Shown: in pieces, positions 1 through 5,264 of the stretch | Position numbering within the stretch: position 1 is the first letter of the stretch | How the letters are laid out: each line of letters opens with the position of its first letter | Assembly: GCA_964577205.1 (NCBI GenBank) | Contig: CAZNYG010000099.1 | Span: 1-5,264 of the forward strand | Reading direction: 5' to 3' | Source: CAZNYG01 sp964577205 | Lineage (GTDB): Bacteria > Elusimicrobiota > Endomicrobiia > Endomicrobiales > CAIRNS01 | DNA length: 5,264 bases | The notes under the pieces: generated by a model | The model's input: only the letters and a program-made list of their open reading frames with translations | The model's database searches: none | Told to the model about the DNA's origin: nothing | Made by a program: the position numbers and the translations under genes

Positions 1-2191
1 TAGTGCCGATACTGACTCCGCGGGCGGCTGCTTTTGCGCGGTCAGGAATAACGCGCGCCTCCGGCATGCCGGCATTAAAGTCCGTGTCCACGTCTACCAT
101 CAAACCGGTTTTCTCCATCGCCTTCGCCATCTGGCCGCACAGTTCCGCAAGGCGGTCCCAGTCCGCGCCGTTCAGAGTGAATTCCACGGGAAAACCGCGC
201 TGCGCGGTGAAACCCATGAGCGAAGGGTCCTGCACGATCGCCTTGTCCACGCCCGGGACGCTCTTGATCAGTTTTCTCAGGACCGGCATCAGTTCCTGCT
301 GGCTCAGGGGGCGGCCCGTTTTTTTATCGACAGGCCGGTCTCCCGGTTCCTTGAGGGTCAACATGATGTGCCCCGAATTCACATCGCTGCCGCCGATATT
401 CGTGAAGTAACTGTCGATCTCTCCACGCCGCGCGATCGCCTTTTCCACCTGCGAAATGACGCTGTCCGTATAGCTAAGCGATGAACCGATCTTTGTCTTG
501 ACGGTGGTCATCAGCCGGCTCTGGTCCTGCGGAGGCACGAATTCCTTTTTCACCGTCTTGAGAAGGAAAAAAGAGAGCCCGAAAAGAAGCAGTGAACCCG
601 CCACGACCTTCAGGCGGTTGTCAAGGCATCCGCGCAGGAGTTTCGCGTAACCGTCGCGCAGCCTGGCCATCAGGGCGTCCATGGCGCGGCCAGGGCCGCT
701 GGTATGCCCGATCTTCAGGAACTGGGCGCAATACATCGGCGTGAGCGTCAGCGCGCCGAGGAGCGATATGGCGACCGCCACGGATATCGTGACACCGAAC
801 TGGAAAAAGTATTTGCCGATGATGCCTTTCATGAGGACCACCGGCACGAAAATGGCCAGGATAGCCACCGTCGCGGCCATGGCGGCGAAAGTGATCTCGC
901 GGGCACCCTTGATCGCCGCCCGTATGCGCGTTTCCCCTTCTTCCCGATGCCTCGCTATGTTCTCCAGGACCATGATGGCGTCGTCTACAACGATACCTAT
1001 GACGAGCGAAAGCCCGAGCAGGGTAAAGGTATTCAGCGTAAAGCCGGCCGTGTAGATGACAAACAGGGTCCCCGCTATTGACATCGGAATGGTAAGGAAC
1101 ACGTTGAACGCGGAACTGAACGAGCCGAGAAAGAGCCAGCAGACCAGCCCCGTAAGCAGGACGGAAAGCAGCAGCTCAAGGGTCATCTCGCGGATCGAAT
1201 CCTCGACGAATGACGTCATGTCAAAACGCACCTGCAGGGTGACATCGCCGGGCAGATATTTCTGAAGTTCTCCGACCCTTTTCTTTACATCGTGCGCCAC
1301 CTGCACGGCGTTGGTACCGCGCTGTTTGCGGATACCGATGCCCACCGACGTCTCGCCCATGGCGCGGGAAACGCGGCGGATGTCGGCAAGCCCTTCTTCC
1401 ACCGTGCCCACATCGCCGATCGTGAACTTTTTCCAGAGCGGCGAACCGCGGCGCGCCGGTATGACGATGGAACTGAATTCTTTCACGGATCCCGCTTCGC
1501 CCATCACGCGCACGTTCAGCTGGCGGCCGTTCTGATCGATATATCCCGCGGGGAGTTCCGCGTGTTCGGTCTGGATCGTGGAGATGACGTCATCGACGGC
1601 CAATTCTCTCTCGTCAAGCTTTTTCCGGTCCAGCCAGACGCGCAGGTTGGGGTCCACATATCCCCCGAGAGAGACTTCCCCGACGCCGGGAACGGTGGAA
1701 AACTGGTCTTTGAGGTAATTCTGGGTGTACTCCATCAAAAACTTGCGATCCCTTTTTCCTGAAAGCGAGAGCCAGATGATGGGCTGGTCTTCGGGATTGC
1801 TTTTCGTGATGACGGCGGGATCCATGTCCGGCGGAAAAAGACGCTGGGCGCGCGCGATGCGGCTCTGCACTTCCTGGACCGCAACGTCGATGTCCTTGCT
1901 CAGTTCGAACTGCACCGTCACGCTGGCGCTGCCCTGGCGGGAAGTGGATATCACTTCCGAGACGCCCTGCACGCCCATGACCGCGTCTTCGATGACGTCC
2001 GTGATCTCGGTCTCCATCACTTCCGGGGCGGCGCCTTCCCATGACGCGGAAACGTTGATGACCGGGAAATCGACATCCGGCAGCTGGCTTATCCCCAGAC
2101 GATTGAACGCCATGGCGCCGAACACGAGCATCCCTATCAGCACCATCCAAGCCAGCACGGGGTTTTTTATCGAACTGTCGGATAAAGACAT
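1..2191 (-). CDS. RND multidrug efflux permease, AcrB/HAE1-like (3' end cut by window edge)
   Basis: Inner-membrane proton-driven exporter, the motor of a tripartite efflux pump. The frame is open for 730 codons from the ATG at 2191 to the left edge, where the C-terminal part (roughly 300 residues in this family) is missing. Visible in order: TM1 at residues 12-30; porter domain PN1/PN2 about 38-330; TM2 337-355; TM3 362-380; TM4 386-408 with the proton-relay pair D403-D404 in GIVVDDAIMVLEN, matching AcrB D407/D408; TM5 433-455; TM6 465-488; TM7 about 529-544; then FVPPQDQS at 551-558 and the start of the second porter half, including SLMGFTAQRGFPVEF and a GMPE...PDR block. The TM4 partner lysine lies beyond the edge. 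The start is supported by AAGGTGG four bases upstream and by the usual N-terminal layout. It follows the TolC-like gene after a 196-bp gap. Family assignment is firm; the substrate cannot be inferred, and drugs, solvents or lipids are all possible. Confidence 0.96.
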   Translation of the reverse strand, partial: MSLSDSSIKNPVLAWMVLIGMLVFGAMAFNRLGISQLPDVDFPVINVSASWEGAAPEVMETEITDVIEDAVMGVQGVSEVISTSRQGSASVTVQFELSKDIDVAVQEVQSRIARAQRLFPPDMDPAVITKSNPEDQPIIWLSLSGKRDRKFLMEYTQNYLKDQFSTVPGVGEVSLGGYVDPNLRVWLDRKKLDERELAVDDVISTIQTEHAELPAGYIDQNGRQLNVRVMGEAGSVKEFSSIVIPARRGSPLWKKFTIGDVGTVEEGLADIRRVSRAMGETSVGIGIRKQRGTNAVQVAHDVKKRVGELQKYLPGDVTLQVRFDMTSFVEDSIREMTLELLLSVLLTGLVCWLFLGSFSSAFNVFLTIPMSIAGTLFVIYTAGFTLNTFTLLGLSLVIGIVVDDAIMVLENIARHREEGETRIRAAIKGAREITFAAMAATVAILAIFVPVVLMKGIIGKYFFQFGVTISVAVAISLLGALTLTPMYCAQFLKIGHTSGPGRAMDALMARLRDGYAKLLRGCLDNRLKVVAGSLLLFGLSFFLLKTVKKEFVPPQDQSRLMTTVKTKIGSSLSYTDSVISQVEKAIARRGEIDSYFTNIGGSDVNSGHIMLTLKEPGDRPVDKKTGRPLSQQELMPVLRKLIKSVPGVDKAIVQDPSLMGFTAQRGFPVEFTLNGADWDRLAELCGQMAKAMEKTGLMVDVDTDFNAGMPEARVIPDRAKAAARGVSIGT

Positions 2192-2195
2192 GGAA

Positions 2196-2202
2196 CCACC
2201 TT
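2196..2202 (-). promoter_or_regulatory. Ribosome binding site of the RND permease gene
   Basis: AAGGTGG on the minus strand lies four bases before the ATG at 2191, with its AAGG core seven bases away. It sits just outside the palindromic element ending at 2211, so it stays single-stranded even if that element folds in the mRNA. It supports the chosen start. Confidence 0.7.
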
Positions 2203-2210
2203 GATTAAAC

Positions 2211-2377
2211 GGCGTTCATGAGTTGACGAGTTCATGGGTTCATGAGTGAACAGCAACAGATTCGTTTGGATTATCAATACACACGCCGGAAAAAAATGTC
2301 TACTGAGTATTCAAGTTCAACATCATGCTTTGTCTTCCACAGTCGTTAACTCATCAACTCATGAACTCATGAACGCC
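2211..2377. repeat. 167-bp palindromic intergenic element with 8-bp tandem units in both arms
   Basis: The ends (2211-2224 and 2364-2377) form a perfect 14-bp inverted repeat, GGCGTTCATGAGTT. The match extends to 35-bp arms (2211-2245 and 2343-2377) with 29 of 35 positions identical. Each arm is built of period-8 units: the left reads GTTCATGA, GTTGACGA, GTTCATGG, GTTCATGA from 2214; the right, on the plus strand, reads AACTCATC, AACTCATG, AACTCATG from 2348. Most units contain the palindrome TCATGA or a close variant. The 97-bp core (2246-2342) is AT-richer than the flanking genes and has no convincing gene. I see no target-site duplication. It occupies most of the gap between two genes probably transcribed together, so the mRNA could form a long hairpin there. 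It could be a MITE-like element, a REP-type mRNA-stability element or a hypervariable tandem-repeat site; the structure is certain, the class is inferred. Confidence 0.8.
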
Positions 2378-2390
2378 TTTTTTGTTTTTA
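2211..2390 (+). terminator. Terminator-like hairpin plus T-tract, read on the plus strand
   Basis: Read on the plus strand, the right arm ends AACTCATGAACGCC at 2377 and is followed at once by TTTTTTGTTTTTA (2378-2390). That is the stem-then-U-tract order of an intrinsic terminator. The stem partner is the left arm at 2211-2224, so the loop exceeds 100 bases, far longer than in a normal terminator. The direction opposes all four genes. It could stop antisense transcription or end a short transcript from the element itself, or the T-tract may simply be AT-rich flank. Confidence 0.25.
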
Positions 2391-3656
2391 GTCTTTCTCT
2401 GTCGCTATGTCCAGCAGGGCCTTGTTGAGCTGGGCCTGCAGTATGGAGCGGTCAAGGTTTTTCTTTGCGTCGAGCACCGCGGTCATCGATTGAAGGACAT
2501 CAAGGTTGGTCACCAGCCCAAGCCGGTAATCTTTCCGTTGCAGCTCCGAGCTTTTATCCGCCAGCGCCCACGCGTCGCGATAAGGTTCGGCCTGAGCGAT
2601 GGACGCGGCAAGATCGGAGGAAAGACGGCGAAGCTCAGTCTCTGCAGATCGCCGCGCCTGTAAGAGGCGTAAACGGTATTCCCTTTCAGACGCGCTCTGT
2701 TCTTCTACCCGCGCTTTGGTGCCGCCGCCGTTGTACAGAGGAAAATTGAGCGCGAAGAGCAGTTCCCAATCCGAACCGTTCAAAGAGCCGCTGCGGGCGA
2801 GATACCAGGAACCGTCCAATCCGAGCGTAGGCAGACGCGCGCCGCGCGCGAGAGCTGTCCGGATATTCTGCGCGGCAAGATCCTCTTCCGCCGCGCGGAC
2901 ATCGGAACGCTGCCCGGCCTCAGCTGAAATATCAGATCGCGAAGGAAGGGACGGCACGGCATCCGTATCATAAATAACCGACGACGGCGCGGCATTTATG
3001 CCGGTAAGCCAGGCAAGGCCTGTCCACGAGCCGGCATGGTCGCCTTTGAATTTTTCCTGCTGGGCCTGGATCCCGGCTATCTGGGACTCCACCATCAGAA
3101 GTTCGCTGTCCCTTGATTTTCCCAGTCGTACCCGTGCAGCGAGTTCGCTTCGCCGCTCTCTCAGCAATGCCAGCGTCTCTTCGTTATTCCTGATATCCGA
3201 CTCAACCTGAGCGACGCTGAAAAACGCGCGGGCGACATCCCCTTTCAACGAACGGGCCGCAACGGCGCGCTGAAACTCTTCCCTCCTGAGCGCCGACCGG
3301 GCAAAGCGGGAGGTATCGGCGCGGCGAAAACCGTCGAACAGCGGCTGCGTCACCACTAAACGCGAATCAGTACCGTCGCCGGCGGTGGAAACGCCCGAGG
3401 TATCCCTGAAAAAACGATTGTATCGGAAATCCACGACAGGCAGCCGATCGGCATCCGCCTGCCGTACGCGCTGCGCCGCTTCAGCCAGGCGTTCATCCTG
3501 TATTTGAAGCGCCTCATTGGCGCGTAAAGCCAGATCCAGGCAATCATTCAACGTATATCGCGCCGTTGACCGCTCTTCGGCGACCGCCGGGGCGGCGCCG
3601 CAGGCCAAAATGAATGCCGCGAGCAAGGCATTTCTATTGAACTGAAAAGAAAGCAT
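2388..3656 (-). CDS. TolC/OprM-family outer-membrane efflux protein
   Basis: Outer-membrane channel and periplasmic tunnel of a tripartite exporter, also usable by type I secretion systems; the RND neighbour makes efflux the likely role. With the ATG at 3656 the protein has 422 residues. Residues 1-26 are a signal peptide: an Arg after FN, a hydrophobic stretch ALLAAFILACGAAPAVA, and a probable AVA|EE cleavage site. Two OEP repeats follow. The first opens with YTLNDCLDLALRANEALQ (about 34-51) and has the beta-strand block VVTQPLFDGFRR near 101. The second has FALNFPLYNGGGTKARVEEQ near 301 and the conserved RLGLVTNLDVLQSM near 380. Long Ala/Arg/Glu/Leu-rich helices lie between, as expected for the tunnel. 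A TTG at 3701 would add 15 residues but has no Shine-Dalgarno site and would bury the signal peptide; the ATG has GAGG nine bases upstream. C19 in ILACG leaves lipid modification possible. Confidence 0.93.
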   Translation of the reverse strand: MLSFQFNRNALLAAFILACGAAPAVAEERSTARYTLNDCLDLALRANEALQIQDERLAEAAQRVRQADADRLPVVDFRYNRFFRDTSGVSTAGDGTDSRLVVTQPLFDGFRRADTSRFARSALRREEFQRAVAARSLKGDVARAFFSVAQVESDIRNNEETLALLRERRSELAARVRLGKSRDSELLMVESQIAGIQAQQEKFKGDHAGSWTGLAWLTGINAAPSSVIYDTDAVPSLPSRSDISAEAGQRSDVRAAEEDLAAQNIRTALARGARLPTLGLDGSWYLARSGSLNGSDWELLFALNFPLYNGGGTKARVEEQSASEREYRLRLLQARRSAETELRRLSSDLAASIAQAEPYRDAWALADKSSELQRKDYRLGLVTNLDVLQSMTAVLDAKKNLDRSILQAQLNKALLDIATEKD

Positions 3657-3665
3657 TTCCGGTAA

Positions 3666-3669
3666 CCTC
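3666..3669 (-). promoter_or_regulatory. Ribosome binding site of the TolC-like gene, deciding its start
   Basis: GAGG on the minus strand lies nine bases before the ATG at 3656. The alternative TTG at 3701 has no purine-rich motif at a suitable distance, so this site favours the shorter protein with an exposed signal peptide. Confidence 0.55.
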
Positions 3670-3734
3670 GGGAAAAGGATTGAAAAAACGGCCTTACGCA
3701 ATGTTCGCGCGACGACAGGATACTTCAGTTTTTG

Positions 3735-3792
3735 ACAAGCGGGGAGCGAATAAGTTTCAATTAGACCGGGACTTTATTCTTTCGTCGCTTGT
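3735..3792 (-). repeat. Two-tier inverted repeat directly after the treT stop codon
   Basis: In the direction of transcription the 58 bases after the treT TGA start with ACAAGCG and end with CGCTTGT, a perfect 7-bp inverted repeat (3786-3792 with 3735-3741). Inside it, GAATAA (3774-3779) pairs with TTATTC (3748-3753), giving a second 6-bp stem separated by a symmetric 6-by-6 internal loop and closed by a 20-base loop. No U-tract follows (CAAAAACTG comes next), so it is not a standard intrinsic terminator. It may be a 3' mRNA structure after the trehalose operon or a protein-binding palindrome upstream of the TolC-like gene. The stems are short enough to be partly chance. Confidence 0.35.
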
Positions 3793-5004
3793 TCACAGAT
3801 AGACGACGTCCCTGTCATGGAACAATGCCAGCGAGAGGAGCATGTATTCTTTCAGCTGGCGCGTCAGAAGGTAATTCTTGCGGATGTGTTCCCTGCCGTT
3901 CTCTCCGAGTTTCCGGGCATAACCGGGATGGTTCAGCAGCTGCTTGATGGCGAATGCCGCGCCTTCCGACGAGTGACACAGCAGCCCGGAATATTTATGC
4001 GTTATCTGGAGCGGGATGCCGCCGACACGGGACGCCACCACCGGTTTCCCTTTCCACAAAGCTTCCGCGACGGTCAATCCGAAACCTTCCTTCAACGATT
4101 TCTGCACGATCACGGCCGACGCGCGCTGGAGGGCGTTCACAACGATGTCATCCTGCGGAAGGAGCAGGATATGGATATCGGCGTCGCCGGCGGCTCTCTC
4201 TCTTACTTCATTGAGCACCGCGACGCCTTCAGGATCATCCGTCGCCGTTCCCCCGGCAAGCACGAGCCGGCAATCGATATATTTCTTAACGAGCTTATAG
4301 GCCTCTATCACTCCCACCGGGTCTTTAAGACGGTCAAACCGGGATATCTGGGTAATAAGAGGCTTGTCCCGGGGGATCGCGTATTGCTCCAGCACCTTGC
4401 TGATGGCCTCCTGAGGCAGCTCAATATTCTTGTTGCTTAAGGGATCGATCGAAGGAGCGATGAGGAACTGCCTCACCGGCAGCAGCTGGGAGAACTTCTG
4501 CACGGAGAATACGGCGGCGTCAAAGCGGTCGATGAATCCGCGCAAAAACTCCCACAACCGCGCATGCGGATGCGAGACATCGATATGGCACCGCCATACC
4601 CATTTGCCGGAGTTCTTCTTATTTATCAAAGCGATCGGCTGCGGATCGTGCACGAAAACAACGTCTCCGCCGCAATCCATTCCTTCAATGTTGCGCCGGC
4701 TGGCCTCCATGAAAATATCGAGGTCTTTCTGTTCTATCGTCTCCGGCCTGCCGTGCAGCGCGTTATGGAACTTTTTAGTCACTTCAAAAAATTGTTCTCC
4801 GCCATTGATCACGCCCCAGCTCGTGTTGACCCCCAGTTCCTTCAGGAGCGGGACCAGCCTGTTCAATATCTCGGCGACCCCGCCGCCGACCGACGTCGAA
4901 TTGATGTGCTGGATGTATTTCCCTTCCAGTTTCCCCGCAAGGAGGCGAAGATCATCGATGGTCGATCCTCCGACAATGGGTGCGTACTCTTCCAGTCTTG
5001 CCAT
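3793..5004 (-). CDS. treT: Trehalose synthase, nucleotide-glucose:glucose glucosyltransferase (TreT, GT4 family)
   Basis: Cytoplasmic retaining glycosyltransferase, 403 residues, full length for the family. Characterised TreT enzymes join glucose from ADP- or UDP-glucose to free glucose to form trehalose, a compatible solute and carbon store. The GT-B fold is visible as two halves. The N-terminal acceptor domain carries GGGVAEIL from residue 40, HDPQP at 119-123 and WRCHID at 137-142. The C-terminal donor domain carries QISRFDRLKD at 219-228, with R222 and K227 placed to bind the nucleotide diphosphate, then LVLAGG at 247-252 and QKSLKEGFGLTVAEALWKG at 301-319, where E306 and E314 form the GT4 E-x7-E pair, followed by KPVVASRVGGIP. 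The AAAAGGAGG at 5013-5021 is eight bases before the ATG, and the upstream gene stops one base before it. The related trehalose phosphorylases share much of this sequence and cannot be fully excluded. Confidence 0.9.
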   Translation of the reverse strand: MARLEEYAPIVGGSTIDDLRLLAGKLEGKYIQHINSTSVGGGVAEILNRLVPLLKELGVNTSWGVINGGEQFFEVTKKFHNALHGRPETIEQKDLDIFMEASRRNIEGMDCGGDVVFVHDPQPIALINKKNSGKWVWRCHIDVSHPHARLWEFLRGFIDRFDAAVFSVQKFSQLLPVRQFLIAPSIDPLSNKNIELPQEAISKVLEQYAIPRDKPLITQISRFDRLKDPVGVIEAYKLVKKYIDCRLVLAGGTATDDPEGVAVLNEVRERAAGDADIHILLLPQDDIVVNALQRASAVIVQKSLKEGFGLTVAEALWKGKPVVASRVGGIPLQITHKYSGLLCHSSEGAAFAIKQLLNHPGYARKLGENGREHIRKNYLLTRQLKEYMLLSLALFHDRDVVYL

Positions 5005-5005
5005 G

Positions 5006-5264
5006 TCATTGGCCTCCTTTTGCGGTAACGATGCGGATCACGGCTTTTCGCAGGTCTTCCAGAGCATACGTGTACGGATCGAGCCGGTCGATCTTTTCCG
5101 CCATCTTCCGGTTCCCCAGCGATGTATCTATCCAGCGCGAGAAATCGTTCTCCTTGTTCTCAAGCCGCAAACGGGCGTCAAAAATATGAAAATAAACGGA
5201 GTCCAGCGTCACCCTGTCCAGCATATCGGCGAATTCTTCCAGGGTATGAGCGACGTATTGCGTC
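5006..5264 (-). CDS. DUF5752-like protein, C-terminal part (5' end beyond window edge)
   Basis: The frame is open from the right edge to TGA at 5006-5008, giving the last 85 residues; the ATG at 5224 is internal, because the reading frame and the alignable sequence continue upstream of it (TQYVAHTLEEFADMLD). Visible features are LEEFADMLDRV, then SVYFHIFDARLR, then ENDFSRWIDTSLGN, then the ending KIDRLDPYTYALEDLRKAVIRIV. This order (an EF-type helix, an FH...R strand, a DFxxWI segment with a charged LGN turn, then DPYT and a helix) is how I recall DUF5752, a small soluble family of unknown function often found beside trehalose or glycogen genes. There is no signal peptide or membrane segment in the part seen. 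The gene ends one base before treT and contains its ribosome binding site, so it probably acts in the same pathway, perhaps as a partner or regulator; that role is inference. Confidence 0.72.
   Translation of the reverse strand, partial: TQYVAHTLEEFADMLDRVTLDSVYFHIFDARLRLENKENDFSRWIDTSLGNRKMAEKIDRLDPYTYALEDLRKAVIRIVTAKGGQ
5013..5021 (-). promoter_or_regulatory. Strong treT ribosome binding site inside the upstream gene
   Basis: AAAAGGAGG on the minus strand is a near-perfect Shine-Dalgarno sequence eight bases before the treT ATG at 5004. It lies within the last codons of the DUF5752-like gene, whose TGA ends one base before the ATG. This arrangement fits translational coupling and fixes the treT start. 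Confidence 0.85.

Noticed and set aside
1292..1762. Plus-strand open frames across 3-410, 681-1081, 1292-1762 and 1725-2204
   Set aside because: All are antisense to the continuous RND permease frame, which carries transmembrane segments and the DD motif; their products are low-complexity.
1614..2150. 178-codon open frame on the minus strand
   Set aside because: It is in another frame inside the RND permease gene. Its Arg/Gly/His-rich product is typical of a shifted reading of GC-rich coding DNA.
2270..2275. GATAAT on the minus strand as a -10 box for the RND gene
   Set aside because: It matches five of six consensus bases, but there is no acceptable -35 at 16-18 bases (the TAGACA is 21 bases away) and the core is AT-rich, so a chance match is likely.
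2214..2374. CRISPR-like array
   Set aside because: The repeat unit is only 8 bp with no spacers, and the two blocks are in opposite orientation; this is tandem repetition, not repeat-spacer structure.
2246..2428. 60-codon open frame on the plus strand starting in the element core
   Set aside because: No ribosome site; it crosses the right tandem-repeat arm and runs into the 3' end of the TolC-like gene on the other strand. A peptide is not supported.
3702..3792. Promoter for the TolC-like gene (TTGAAA or TTGTCA as -35)
   Set aside because: No -10 hexamer with more than three matching bases is found at proper spacing from either candidate.
3817..4440. 207-codon open frame on the plus strand
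   Set aside because: It lies antisense to treT, whose frame has clear family motifs throughout. The product resembles no family I know and is explained by the codon bias of treT.
4564..5028. 154-codon open frame on the plus strand
   Set aside because: Antisense to the N-terminal part of treT and its junction with the upstream gene; no recognisable domain or ribosome site.

Overview
The window holds four protein-coding genes, all read on the minus strand, so gene order runs from the right edge to the left. Moderately GC-rich sequence, strong Shine-Dalgarno sites and an RND pump paired with a TolC-type outer-membrane channel point to a Gram-negative bacterium. A DUF5752-type gene next to a trehalose-synthesising glycosyltransferase suggests an uncultivated or anaerobic lineage of the Omnitrophota, Nitrospirota or Desulfobacterota kind. 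That assignment is inference only; no rRNA or marker gene is present.

Right part (3793-5264), carbohydrate module: the C-terminal 85 residues of a DUF5752-like protein end one base before the start of treT, a GT4 glucosyltransferase that makes trehalose from a nucleotide-activated glucose and free glucose. The treT ribosome binding site lies inside the upstream gene, so the two are almost certainly co-transcribed and probably translationally coupled. A two-tier inverted repeat begins directly after the treT stop.

Left part (1-3656), efflux module: a TolC/OprM-family outer-membrane factor is followed by an AcrB-like (HAE1-type) RND permease that runs off the left edge after 730 codons. Together they would form the outer and inner membrane parts of a tripartite exporter. 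The periplasmic adaptor (membrane fusion protein) is not in the window and must lie beyond the left edge, elsewhere in the genome, or be missing.

The main non-coding feature is a 167-bp palindromic element (2211-2377) filling most of the TolC-RND gap. It has 35-bp imperfect terminal inverted repeats, each built from an 8-bp tandem unit (GTTCATGA and variants), around a 97-bp core. It looks like a dispersed intergenic repeat or MITE-like element. The genes themselves are of ordinary, recognisable families; I see no CRISPR array, tRNA, rRNA, transposase or evident new enzymatic system.
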